A DNA stretch of 64,000 nucleotides. It comes from Desulfovibrio ferrophilus (lineage in GTDB: Bacteria; Desulfobacterota; Desulfovibrionia; Desulfovibrionales; Desulfovibrionaceae). Shown in pieces: positions 25,725-33,127 of this stretch (positions are counted from its first letter, which is position 1; each line of letters opens with the position of its first letter). The translations under genes were made by a program, and so were the position numbers. The stretch covers positions 558,001 through 622,000 of the forward strand of contig NZ_AP017378.1 in assembly GCF_003966735.1 (NCBI RefSeq), written 5' to 3'. The notes beneath the pieces are model-generated. The model had not been told where the DNA came from. It was given only the letters and a program-made list of their open reading frames with translations, and searched no databases.

Positions 25725-25943
25725 TTATCGTCCCTGCCTCATGAGATTGTTGGCGGTGTCAATGTCTTCAGGATAGCGGATGCCACCCTTGTCTACGATG
25801 ATGCCTGGAGCCAGAGAATCCGAGCGTGGGTCGTCCAGAGGCATGATGATCCATTCCCCGGTTCCGTCGTCTCCCACAACCATGTCGCAGTCGTTTTCGC
25901 GGGACAGATTGGCCGCGCGCTTGAGTGTCGCCTTGAGATCCAT
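25725..25943 (-). CDS. Small hypothetical protein
   Basis: 72 residues from the ATG at 25943. Acidic; the middle is CDMVVGDDGTGEWIIMPLDD. The frame extends far upstream but through the antisense of the TPR gene, so this start is preferred. No family recognised. Possibly cotranscribed with the TPR gene 83 bases upstream. Confidence 0.6.
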   Translation of the reverse strand: MDLKATLKRAANLSRENDCDMVVGDDGTGEWIIMPLDDPRSDSLAPGIIVDKGGIRYPEDIDTANNLMRQGR

Positions 25944-26026
25944 GAAAGTTCCGTTGGTGTCCTGATGAAACGCACGGGGTGCGTCATCCGGTGTCAATTT
26001 TTGTGGCCGGATGATGCAGGGTGTAC

Positions 26027-26857
26027 CTAGCCGGCCTTGTTCATGATTTCCTGGGCTTCTTCCAGGTTGGGATTCTTTTCCAAAGCCATGCGCGCATATT
26101 CCCAGGCTTTGTCCCGCTTGTTCCATTTCATATACAGTCGGGCCAGGTTGAGCAGGGTGATGGCGTGGTTGCCAAAGACCTTGAGTGCCTGGAGATAGAT
26201 TTCCTCGGCCTTGTCCCATTCGGCTTGAGTCATATGTGCCCGAACGCCGAGGGTGTAAGCCCGTTGGTCAGAGGGAAACAGCTCCCGGGCCTGGGCCAAC
26301 AGCTCTGCTGCGTCGCTGAGCAGGTCCTTTTCAAGCAGCATCTCAGCTATTTCTGTAAGAACTCCCTGCTCGTTGCCGAATTCTTCGGCCGCCCTGCGCA
26401 GGTGTGAACGGCCCAGAGGCAGTTCACCGCGCTGCAGACAATGCCGTCCTTTGGTGATCCAGTATTTCTTGTCCCTTTCATGCTGGGCTTGCAGGCGCTT
26501 TTCGCCTTCGGCAAGGTGGTCGGCCAGACGTGTACTCAATATATCCAGCTTGGTGACAATCTCAGTAACGGCGCCGCGGTTGTAGGCGATGAAGGGTTTG
26601 TGTCTGATACGGAAGCGGTCCAGCAACTCAAGGATGCCTTTGTTGGCGCTGAAGGTGTTGCAGAAGTCTTCCAGCATGAAGTCGATTTCGACTCGCTGCT
26701 GTCCGTAGAGCCCATTGCAGTCTGGTCTGGCTTCGAAAGCCAGTTTGGCTTCCTTGATGGCCTTGAGATATTCCTTCTTACGGATCGAGCCTTTGGCTCG
26801 CGCGATATTGCGTTTGACCCGTTGAGCTGCGGCTTCGTTAGAGCCTGCGTATTTCAT
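26027..26857 (-). CDS. Tetratricopeptide-repeat protein
   Basis: 276 residues from the ATG at 26857 (GGAG seven bases upstream); an in-frame GTG at 26926 has no ribosome site. A helical basic N-terminus (VKRNIARAKGSIRKKEYLKAIKEAKLAFEARP, itself TPR-like) leads to a coiled middle (about 90-160). Three TPR units are evident at the C-terminus (LPLGRSHLRRAAEEFGNE; YTLGVRAHMTQAEWDKAEEIYLQAL; LNLARLYMKWNKRDKAWEYARMALEKNP; each 34-residue period). No signal peptide. A protein-interaction scaffold; partner unknown. Confidence 0.82.
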   Translation of the reverse strand: MKYAGSNEAAAQRVKRNIARAKGSIRKKEYLKAIKEAKLAFEARPDCNGLYGQQRVEIDFMLEDFCNTFSANKGILELLDRFRIRHKPFIAYNRGAVTEIVTKLDILSTRLADHLAEGEKRLQAQHERDKKYWITKGRHCLQRGELPLGRSHLRRAAEEFGNEQGVLTEIAEMLLEKDLLSDAAELLAQARELFPSDQRAYTLGVRAHMTQAEWDKAEEIYLQALKVFGNHAITLLNLARLYMKWNKRDKAWEYARMALEKNPNLEEAQEIMNKAG

Positions 26858-26959
26858 TGTCAACTCCAATGCCCCATCGTGTCCCGGGGGTTGCTCCGGG
26901 GGCATGGGTGTATTCAGTGTAGCCACTCGTCCGGGATGAGACCGGAGGATTGAGATGGC

Positions 26960-27262
26960 TTATTCGTTGATTATTTCTTCCCAGATCTGGACCTTGAATG
27001 GCTCGACCAGAAGTTTTTTGCTTTTGTCGGCATAGCTCTTGATGTGTGGTTCATTCAGCAGCTTCATGAAGTGGTCCAGACTTTCCCACTTGGAGACAGT
27101 CATGTAGCTGGCTGCATTTTTGAGGTCTCGATGAATGGCGATACTCTTGCACCCGTCAGAGGTTCGGTTGGCGGCGCTAAATTCTTCCAGTTCCTGCCTG
27201 CCGATAATCTCCATTCCCGGGCGGAACAGATAGCTGACAGTGACGGTGATTCCTTCCGGCAT
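26960..27262 (-). CDS. Antibiotic-biosynthesis-monooxygenase (ABM) fold protein
   Basis: 100 residues from the ATG at 27262 (GGAGGGG 10 bases upstream; the ATG at 27280 overlaps this site). Dimeric alpha/beta-barrel features: ITVTVSYLFRPGMEIIGRQEL, DGCKSIAIHRDLKNAASYMTVSKWES and DHFMKLLNEPHIKSY. Members are small oxygenases or uncharacterised quinol-handling proteins; activity here is unassigned. Confidence 0.8.
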   Translation of the reverse strand: MPEGITVTVSYLFRPGMEIIGRQELEEFSAANRTSDGCKSIAIHRDLKNAASYMTVSKWESLDHFMKLLNEPHIKSYADKSKKLLVEPFKVQIWEEIINE

Positions 27263-27328
27263 TATGGCATCCCCCTCCATCCTTTCCGGGTACTATCATT
27301 GAGCTATTTCATGTGCATAGCAGTACAG

Positions 27329-27354
27329 GCCCCGCCGCACAAGTGCGACGGGGC
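27329..27354. other. GC-rich hairpin
   Basis: GCCCCGCCGCAC / GTGCGACGGGGC with a 2-base centre and one mismatch pair. Neither strand has a T-run after it, so it is not a clear terminator. Confidence 0.5.
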
Positions 27355-27386
27355 AAAAAGAGTTTAAGGGGCGTGAAAGGGATGAA

Positions 27387-27881
27387 TCAGTGCGCTGCGC
27401 GAAGCTGCATTGTGTATTGAGGAGCGATGGAGGGTGGCAGGACCGAGGGTGTGGGGTGCAGCCTTGCATGCAGGATGAAGCGCTTCTTTCGAGGTGCGTA
27501 TTGGTTTATCAGGGTTTGGGTGATAAGGCGCAAGTCGCCTGTGTCGGGGAACCAGAAGTGGGGTTCTCTGCGGATTTTGGCTCCACTGGGTGTGGGGGTG
27601 TTGCCTTCGACCAACTGGCAGGGATTTGCCAGAGGGAGTATTGACATGTGCCAGGTTGCCGGGGTGCCGCGTTCATTGAAATTGATACGCATGCATTGCA
27701 GGCCAGTCAGCGTGTAGATGTCCTGTTCCGGCCCTCGGATGAATGCCAAAGCACAGTTCAGGGATTTTCCGGCGTGCATGGGGAATGCTGCGCGTCCATC
27801 GAACAGTTCGTTGAAGAAACTGTGGGGAATGGCGCGAGCCGTGCCTTCGTCGAAGAGAATGGGTTTGTACGTGACGTTCAT
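27387..27881 (-). CDS. Hypothetical protein
   Basis: 164 residues, no signal peptide or membrane segment. Stretches such as FNELFDGRAAFPMHAGKSLN and REPHFWFPDTGDLRLI look like a folded soluble protein; the C-terminus is basic and Pro-rich. I do not recognise it. It is flanked by 124 bases downstream and 231 bases upstream without genes; the upstream gap contains an 8-bp inverted repeat (GGTTTCCT / AGGAAACC, 28036-28064). Confidence 0.55.
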   Translation of the reverse strand: MNVTYKPILFDEGTARAIPHSFFNELFDGRAAFPMHAGKSLNCALAFIRGPEQDIYTLTGLQCMRINFNERGTPATWHMSILPLANPCQLVEGNTPTPSGAKIRREPHFWFPDTGDLRLITQTLINQYAPRKKRFILHARLHPTPSVLPPSIAPQYTMQLRAAH

Positions 27882-28112
27882 GGCGCTGCCTTGGCCTGTC
27901 TCAACCGGTTGCAGTAACTGATAGTTTTTACGGCGGAGAAATGCCGTTTCACCTTGCCAGTCGGGGGGATTATCCGATTCTTCTAAAGTTACCAGCTTGT
28001 GGCGAAGGGAGCAAGGGGGCTTCGTGAAAATAGCTGGTTTCCTCCAGTCGAGGTGAAGGAAACCGCCGGGAAAGCATGCAAAGAAAATGAGAGAATGAAG
28101 TCGGAAGAGCGG

Positions 28113-29153
28113 TCAGGATTGGAGAGGAGAAATCTCGCAGCGAGCCCGCCCGTTTTTCTTGGCGGCGTAAAGCGCTCTGTCGGCGAGGCCGATCAGGTCC
28201 TTGGCAGTGTAGAGAGCTTGATCTGCAAATTCCAACGGGTCATTGTTGGAGGCTGGCGTGTGAGGTCGGAGGCTGGCAACTCCCGCACTGAGAGTTACGA
28301 TGCCATAGCCTTCCACTCCGGTGGCATGAGGGATTTTCAGTTCCCGCACAGCATCCAGGATCTGTCGGGCCACATGTTGAGCCCCTTCAGTGTCCGTATT
28401 CTGGAGGATGACGGCGAATTCTTCCCCGCCATAGCGTGCGGCAAGGTCTGCCGGACGCCTGACGGCCTGATGTATGGTGGTGGCGATGGCGGTGAGCGCC
28501 TTGTCTCCAGCTAGATGGCCGTACGTGTCGTTGAATTCCTTGAATTGATCGACGTCGAAGAAGATCAGCGCCAGGGATGTCTGTTCACGCTTGGCGCGGA
28601 ACCATTCCTGCTCGAGGGCTTCGTCAAAACAACGGCGGTTGGGGATGGAGGTCAGGCCATCGACCATTGCCATGTGCTCAAGTTTGGCGTTGGCCTCAGC
28701 CAGAGCCATTTCGGCTTTTCGGCGTTCCGTGATGTTGATCAGTGTACCGAGGACACCGATGAGGGTACCTTGCGAGTCGAAGATGGGGGACTTCCCTGCT
28801 TCGACCCACAGGGTTTCTCCATCCGGGGTGCATAATTCTTCCACCAAGTGCATTTCCTGACCGAGTTCAATGACTTGCCGGTCACTGGTAATGCATTCGT
28901 TGATGCCCGAATTACTCCACGGCATGTCGTGGTCCGACTTGCCGATCAGTTCCTCAGGGCTATCAAAGCCCGCCATGGAGGCAAATTTGTGGTTGCAGCC
29001 CTGGTAAACATGATTGGTATCCTTCCAGAAAACAGCGGAGGGCATGTTGTCCAGCAGCACCTTGAGCAGAAGCTCGGGGTTGCCCTGTCCCAGGCGAATG
29101 GGGCGGTTCGCTGCTTCCGTTGTAGAGGGAGGCTGAGTGGAGGATGTGGTCAT
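28113..29153 (-). CDS. PAS-GGDEF diguanylate cyclase
   Basis: 346 residues from the ATG at 29153 (AAGGA upstream); an ATG at 29174 lacks a ribosome site. PAS domain (about 30-155, ending INITERRKAE), then GGDEF domain: DGLTSIPNRRCFDE, FFDVDQFKEFNDTYGH, catalytic YGGEEF, and a product-inhibition I-site RPAD five residues before it. It should make c-di-GMP from GTP with feedback control. The C-terminus is odd: the usual single ADxALYxAK motif occurs twice (ADQALYTAK then ADRALYAAK). Cytoplasmic. Confidence 0.93.
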   Translation of the reverse strand: MTTSSTQPPSTTEAANRPIRLGQGNPELLLKVLLDNMPSAVFWKDTNHVYQGCNHKFASMAGFDSPEELIGKSDHDMPWSNSGINECITSDRQVIELGQEMHLVEELCTPDGETLWVEAGKSPIFDSQGTLIGVLGTLINITERRKAEMALAEANAKLEHMAMVDGLTSIPNRRCFDEALEQEWFRAKREQTSLALIFFDVDQFKEFNDTYGHLAGDKALTAIATTIHQAVRRPADLAARYGGEEFAVILQNTDTEGAQHVARQILDAVRELKIPHATGVEGYGIVTLSAGVASLRPHTPASNNDPLEFADQALYTAKDLIGLADRALYAAKKNGRARCEISPLQS

Positions 29154-29461
29154 CGTATGCTGTCCTTGGCTCATGGCGTAGATGGCAAGTAATTGTTGAG
29201 AAGCGCATGCATCTTGCTGCGGAGACCGACACCATGTGCTGTTGCCGCCCTTCTGGACAGGGCGCTGATCGACAATGCGACAGGCCGACCAGACATGTCC
29301 CCTTACTTATCGAGTAAACATGAATGGGCGAAAAACTGCAATCCCCTTCACTGATGCAGAAGGTCTCGCATTGAGCCTAACCCCTTGGGTACTCAATGGA
29401 TAAAAAAGTTGAGTGGATTTGTGTGTATTAGGGCGATTGGCAACGGATGCCAATCGGGTAG
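29154..29461. other. 308-base intergenic region
   Basis: No convincing gene. It holds an exact 9-bp inverted repeat (CGATTGGCA at 29434-29442, TGCCAATCG at 29448-29456) five bases from the stop of the 29462 gene. The repeat is a possible terminator on either strand, but neither side has a good T-run. Confidence 0.5.
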
Positions 29462-30679
29462 CTATTTATTTTTGGATTTGGCGAGTCTTTTTTTGGTCTC
29501 TCGAATCCTGCGTCTGTTGATCAGCACCATGAGGATGATCAGCAGGAAGAACACCGCACCGACATAGCGGATGTCCATGATTTTGCGGATGGTGTCCAGA
29601 GTGGTTTCCGGTTGGTTGATGACCTGTGGTTTGCCGGACTGCTCGGCTGGAGTAATGCCAAAACGCTTGAGGGCGTTGTGGTCGAATTGTATCCGCACGG
29701 CTGTGTTGGGGCTGGTGTCGATCTTGCGGATATATTGTCCGCGCCAGTGCCCCAGAAGCAACCATGCAGATCGCTTCCCTTGTTCGCTCCAGGAGGACAG
29801 GTAGCCTCCCAATACCCCCGTGCCCATGAACTGCGCGCGAGAGGTGTAGATGGGCACCTTGCAGGTGTAGGCCAGTCGGCGCATGTCTCGGTAGGACAAA
29901 TCCAGTCCGTTATCTTGGGTGCGGGCATAGTCCGCCAGATATACCACGTCTTTGGCACCGGCACCGGAGAGGGCGATCTCCATGCCGTTGAGATCGGTAT
30001 TGGGGATGAATCTGATTTTGTATTGCTCGGAGAGATTCCCCAGTTCAAGGCTCAGGGCAGTTCCCACTTCCGGGGCTCCCGTGGCAGGTCGGTTGATGAC
30101 CAGAATTCGTTTGGTGCCTGGGTGATGTTTGAGGGCCATGCGCAAGGTCAGAGCATGGGGCGGTTCGTCGGTCACGATATGGATTCCGCTCATATCTTCG
30201 GGCAGGCTGCCTGAGATGTCGATGCCCGCTGCAATGAGCACGGTGTCCGGGAAGAGCCTGCTTTTCAAGCGCGCGGCCATGTTCAGTGCGGGGATGCCCG
30301 AGGTGATGATGCCGTCGAACTGTGCGCCTTGGTATTTGATGGTCAACAATTCTTCCAGCAGTTCCAGATAGCGGGCCGAGGCATTACCGCCCATATCCAT
30401 ATGCTCAACGCGCCGCAGGACGCGGAAGTCGTTTTTGTTCAGGACGAAACTCAGGCCCTGGTTGACCCCTTCCACGCTTGCGCTGCCCTGACCTTGGGAA
30501 TGCAGGATCAGCAGATGTTTGTAATCGGGCGTGACCAGGGTCTTGTAGCTGGTTTGGGCCAGGGCGGGCGTGGCGCTGAAGAACAGGGAGAGGAGCAAAA
30601 GCGGCCATATCAGGAGAATGTCTGCTCGGACTCCATGGCGGTGTGCGATGCTGATGTGTTTGGTCTGGCGTGAGTTCAT
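29462..30679 (-). CDS. Periplasmic-binding-protein-like sensor with C-terminal membrane anchor
   Basis: 405 residues from the ATG at 30679; the open frame continues to 31459 but only as antisense of the pirin gene. Signal or anchor helix at about 20-40 (ILLIWPLLLLSLFFSATPALA). Then about 300 residues resembling ABC-transporter substrate-binding/sensor domains of the PF04392 kind (HLLILHSQGQGSASVEGVNQGL, QFDGIITSGIPALNMAA, RILVINRPATGAPEVG). A second membrane helix (YVGAVFFLLIILMVLI) precedes a 16-residue basic tail and stop. In relatives this module usually feeds a kinase or GGDEF; here none follows. Confidence 0.8.
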   Translation of the reverse strand: MNSRQTKHISIAHRHGVRADILLIWPLLLLSLFFSATPALAQTSYKTLVTPDYKHLLILHSQGQGSASVEGVNQGLSFVLNKNDFRVLRRVEHMDMGGNASARYLELLEELLTIKYQGAQFDGIITSGIPALNMAARLKSRLFPDTVLIAAGIDISGSLPEDMSGIHIVTDEPPHALTLRMALKHHPGTKRILVINRPATGAPEVGTALSLELGNLSEQYKIRFIPNTDLNGMEIALSGAGAKDVVYLADYARTQDNGLDLSYRDMRRLAYTCKVPIYTSRAQFMGTGVLGGYLSSWSEQGKRSAWLLLGHWRGQYIRKIDTSPNTAVRIQFDHNALKRFGITPAEQSGKPQVINQPETTLDTIRKIMDIRYVGAVFFLLIILMVLINRRRIRETKKRLAKSKNK

Positions 30680-30844
30680 CCTGGTGGCTTCCTTTGGGGA
30701 CTGCATTATCTTGATATTGAAGCACAAAATATGGCGTGGGCCAACGAGAAAGTTGCTCGAAAATGGATGAGGAACGGTGTCGCTCGTTGAGACTGTTTCC
30801 TCGTTGTGTTTTGGGGTAAGGTTTTGCAAATGTCTGGAGGACGT

Positions 30845-31687
30845 ATGAGGCGTGAGATCAAACAGATTTTCGAGGGAGAGCCAGTGACCGAAGGGGCCGG
30901 GGTTCGTCTGCGCAGGGTTTTTGGCTATTACGAGGCCTCCCTGTTCGACCCCTTTCTGATGATGGACGATTTCCGAGCCGAGAAACCCGAGGACTACATC
31001 AAAGGATTTCCCTGGCATCCGCACCGTGGCATCGAGACCATCACCTATGTCCTTGGAGGCGAGGTGGAGCATGGTGACAGCCTTGGCAACAAGGGAACAA
31101 TTGGCACTGGTGATGTGCAGTGGATGACGGCGGGCAGCGGCATCATTCATCAGGAGATGCCCAAGGGCGACGAGAGTGGCGCCATGCTCGGGTTTCAGCT
31201 TTGGGCCAATTTGCCCGCTGTCGACAAGATGATGGCCCCCCGGTATCGGGGCATCACGGCAGTGGAGATTCCCGAGGTGGTCCAGACCGATGGCACCGTC
31301 ATCAAGGTCATTGCCGGAAACGTTGATGGGGTTGGTGGTCCGGTCGCAGATGTCGTCATTGACCCTGAGTATCTTGATTGCACTGTGCCCACCGGAGTCG
31401 AGTTTGTGCATTCCGTGCCGCGGGGGCACACCGCCTTCGTCTATGTCATTGGTGGACAAGGCAGTGTCAATGGCTCTCCGGTGAAGAACCGGATGCTGGT
31501 CCTGTTTGATGATGGTGATGAGTTGGCATTATCTGCCGCTGACGACTCGTTGCGGTTCCTGCTGGTGTCGGGCAAACCGTTGAAAGAACCCATCGCCTGG
31601 CGTGGTCCTATTGTCATGAACACACAGCAGGAATTGGAGTTGGCCTTTCGGGAATTTCAGGAAGGGACTTTCGTCAAACACGGCTGA
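30845..31687 (+). CDS. Pirin family protein
   Basis: 280 residues from the ATG at 30845, with GGAGG upstream. Bicupin with the pirin metal site FPWHPHRGIETITYVLGGEVEH (His-His...His/Glu) and SGIIHQEMPKG. C-terminal cupin includes GHTAFVYVIGGQGSVNG. Pirins are iron-binding proteins with roles from redox sensing to quercetinase activity; function here is open. Monocistronic by spacing. Confidence 0.93.
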   Translation: MRREIKQIFEGEPVTEGAGVRLRRVFGYYEASLFDPFLMMDDFRAEKPEDYIKGFPWHPHRGIETITYVLGGEVEHGDSLGNKGTIGTGDVQWMTAGSGIIHQEMPKGDESGAMLGFQLWANLPAVDKMMAPRYRGITAVEIPEVVQTDGTVIKVIAGNVDGVGGPVADVVIDPEYLDCTVPTGVEFVHSVPRGHTAFVYVIGGQGSVNGSPVKNRMLVLFDDGDELALSAADDSLRFLLVSGKPLKEPIAWRGPIVMNTQQELELAFREFQEGTFVKHG

Positions 31688-31752
31688 AGTCGGATGTGCA
31701 GTGAAGTTGCGCTGTGCAGCTATGAGCAAGAGGTCATAAAGAACGCGGCAAA

Positions 31753-31783
31753 GAAAAAGGCTCCTGGATTTCTCCAGGAGCCT
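31753..31783 (-). terminator. Terminator of tRNA-Arg copy 1
   Basis: Perfect 11-bp stem AGGCTCCTGGA / TCCAGGAGCCT with a 4-base loop, then T5 on the minus strand. Confidence 0.9.
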
Positions 31784-31793
31784 ATTATTATCG

Positions 31794-31870
31794 TGGTGGG
31801 CCCGGCAGGATTCGAACCTGCGACCTACTGGTTCGTAGCCAGGCACTCTATCCAGCTGAGCTACGGGCCC
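31794..31870 (-). tRNA. tRNA-Arg(ACG), copy 1
   Basis: 77 nt including an encoded 3' CCA (31794-31796). Acceptor stem GGGCCCG / CGGGCCC, D-arm AGCTCAGCTGGATAGAG, anticodon loop CTACGAA (anticodon ACG, A34 presumably deaminated to inosine), T-arm GGTTCGAATCC. The anticodon stem has a C-T mismatch at its outer pair. Own promoter upstream and terminator downstream. Confidence 0.97.
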
Positions 31871-31888
31871 ACGTCGTCGAGGGATTGG

Positions 31889-31917
31889 TTTCTATGCAAC
31901 CAGCCCCTGTTCGTCAA
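31889..31917 (-). promoter_or_regulatory. Promoter of tRNA-Arg copy 1
   Basis: TTGACG (31912-31917), 17-base spacer, TAGAAA (31889-31894), 18 bases before the tRNA 5' end. Conserved in copy 2. Confidence 0.75.
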
Positions 31918-31995
31918 GCACAGATGAGGCTAATTATGTGGATTTCATAATGGGGGGCAGGAGTTGTGGGTTCGCTCGTATTCCGGGAATGAAAC

Positions 31996-32026
31996 AAGAA
32001 AGGCTCCCGGATTTCTCCAGGAGCCT
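31996..32026 (-). terminator. Weakened terminator of tRNA-Arg copy 2
   Basis: Same stem as copy 1 but with one mismatch (AGGCTCCCGGA / TCCAGGAGCCT) and an interrupted T-run. Read-through into copy 1 is possible. Confidence 0.65.
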
Positions 32027-32036
32027 ATTATTATCG

Positions 32037-32113
32037 TGGTGGGCCCGGCAGGATTCGAACCTGCGACCTACTGGTTCGTAGCCAGGCACTCTATCCAGCT
32101 GAGCTACGGGCCC
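32037..32113 (-). tRNA. tRNA-Arg(ACG), copy 2
   Basis: Identical to copy 1 across all 77 nt, with encoded CCA (32037-32039) and anticodon ACG. Confidence 0.97.
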
Positions 32114-32131
32114 ACGTCGTCGAGGAGTTGG

Positions 32132-32160
32132 TTTCTATGCAAACAGCCCCTGTTCGTCAA
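32132..32160 (-). promoter_or_regulatory. Promoter of tRNA-Arg copy 2
   Basis: TTGACG (32155-32160), 17-base spacer, TAGAAA (32132-32137). Confidence 0.75.
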
Positions 32161-32265
32161 GCGGTTTTTGAGAAAAACGCAAATTTCCTTGGGGCGGTCG
32201 GTTGCCATCAGGGGCTGGCTGCCGTATTCGATGCCCACCCGGCAACAACTCCGGGGAGATACCTT

Positions 32266-32997
32266 ATGGAAAATCATAAACGGATCATATCTGAGCTCTA
32301 CTCACCCGACCCTGGTGGTCCGACGCTGGATGGCAAGATTGCCGAGGTCGTGGCATGTGTTGATTCCGCTATTGCTGCAGTGGGGCCGGATGGTCTGGCT
32401 GTGGCCTGGACTGGGGGCAAGGACTCAACTCTTGTGCTGCATCTGGTGCGTGAACGGCTGGCTGAGCTGGCTCCGGGCGCGTCGCTGCGGGCCATCTCCA
32501 TTGATACGGGCTGCAAGTTTCCGCAGGTGGTTGCCTTTCGTGACGCCTTGGCCCGTGAGTGGGATGTGCAGTTGACCATCGCCCGGCCCGAGGTGGATAT
32601 GGCAGGCTATCCAGTTGCCCATGACAAGGCAGCCTGCTGCCATGATTTGAAGGTTCTGCCTCTGAATCGAGCCATCAAGGAGACCGGAATACAGTTGCTC
32701 CTGACCGGTATTCGAGCGGACGAGCATCCTTCCCGAGCCATGCGCCCGGCGGTGGAGGCCGTTGCCGAGCCTGCTCATTTGCGCCTGCATCCTCTTCTGC
32801 ATTTCAGCGAGATGGACGTCTGGTCCTTTATCATGGATCGTGGTCTTCCGGTTTGCCCTTTGTATCAGCAGGGTTATCGCTCACTGGGGTGCATGCCCTG
32901 TACAGTTCTTCCCGGAACAGGGCAGGGCGAGCGCTCCGGGCGCGACCAGGACAAGGAATCCATGATGGATACGCTGCACAGTCTCGGCTATTTCTAG
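32266..32997 (+). CDS. PAPS/APS-reductase-like (CysH family) protein
   Basis: 243 residues from the ATG at 32266 (GGGGAG upstream); the frame is open to 32128 through the tRNA promoter. PP-loop AWTGGKDSTL at about 48-57. Four cysteines fit the [4Fe-4S] signature of assimilatory APS reductases: Cys124-Cys125 (AACCHDLKVLPL) and Cys209/Cys212 (LGCMPCT), a CC-X83-CXXC spacing. The C-terminal catalytic Cys motif ECGLH of true reductases is absent; the protein ends HSLGYF. It may be a non-reducing nucleotide-sulfate protein or depend on another thiol. Cytoplasmic. Confidence 0.85.
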   Translation: MENHKRIISELYSPDPGGPTLDGKIAEVVACVDSAIAAVGPDGLAVAWTGGKDSTLVLHLVRERLAELAPGASLRAISIDTGCKFPQVVAFRDALAREWDVQLTIARPEVDMAGYPVAHDKAACCHDLKVLPLNRAIKETGIQLLLTGIRADEHPSRAMRPAVEAVAEPAHLRLHPLLHFSEMDVWSFIMDRGLPVCPLYQQGYRSLGCMPCTVLPGTGQGERSGRDQDKESMMDTLHSLGYF

Positions 32998-33127
32998 AAC
33001 AGCTCTCAGGGCTGCAATTTCTTAGTGTTCTCTTGTTTAAAGCGCCTTTGGGGCCTTCTGTGCCCTTGGCTTGAGTGGCGAAATGGGATAACTAATCCTC
33101 TCTTTAGTAGAATAGAGACGAGGACCC

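Larger units (their letters stand above)
31758..31919. repeat. 162-bp direct repeat, copy 1 (tRNA-Arg cassette)
   Basis: Matches 32001-32162 at a fixed offset of 243 bases, with four mismatches and no indels. It includes promoter, tRNA-Arg and terminator stem. Confidence 0.93.
32001..32162. repeat. 162-bp direct repeat, copy 2 (tRNA-Arg cassette)
   Basis: Partner of 31758-31919; the two are separated by 81 bases of unrelated sequence. Confidence 0.93.

Noticed and set aside
27329-27354. Intrinsic terminator
   Set aside because: Good hairpin, but neither strand has a T-run after it.
30680-31459. 260-codon upstream extension of the periplasmic sensor gene
   Set aside because: It is antisense to the pirin gene; the signal peptide begins at 30679.
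31700-32265. Integration (att) site of a mobile element at the tRNA genes
   Set aside because: The repeat contains the whole tRNA cassette with promoter and terminator, and there is no integrase or foreign cargo between copies; a simple tandem duplication explains it.
31964-32575. 203-codon plus-strand frame through the tRNA and CysH-like gene
   Set aside because: Runs antisense through a tRNA and out of frame with the CysH-like gene.
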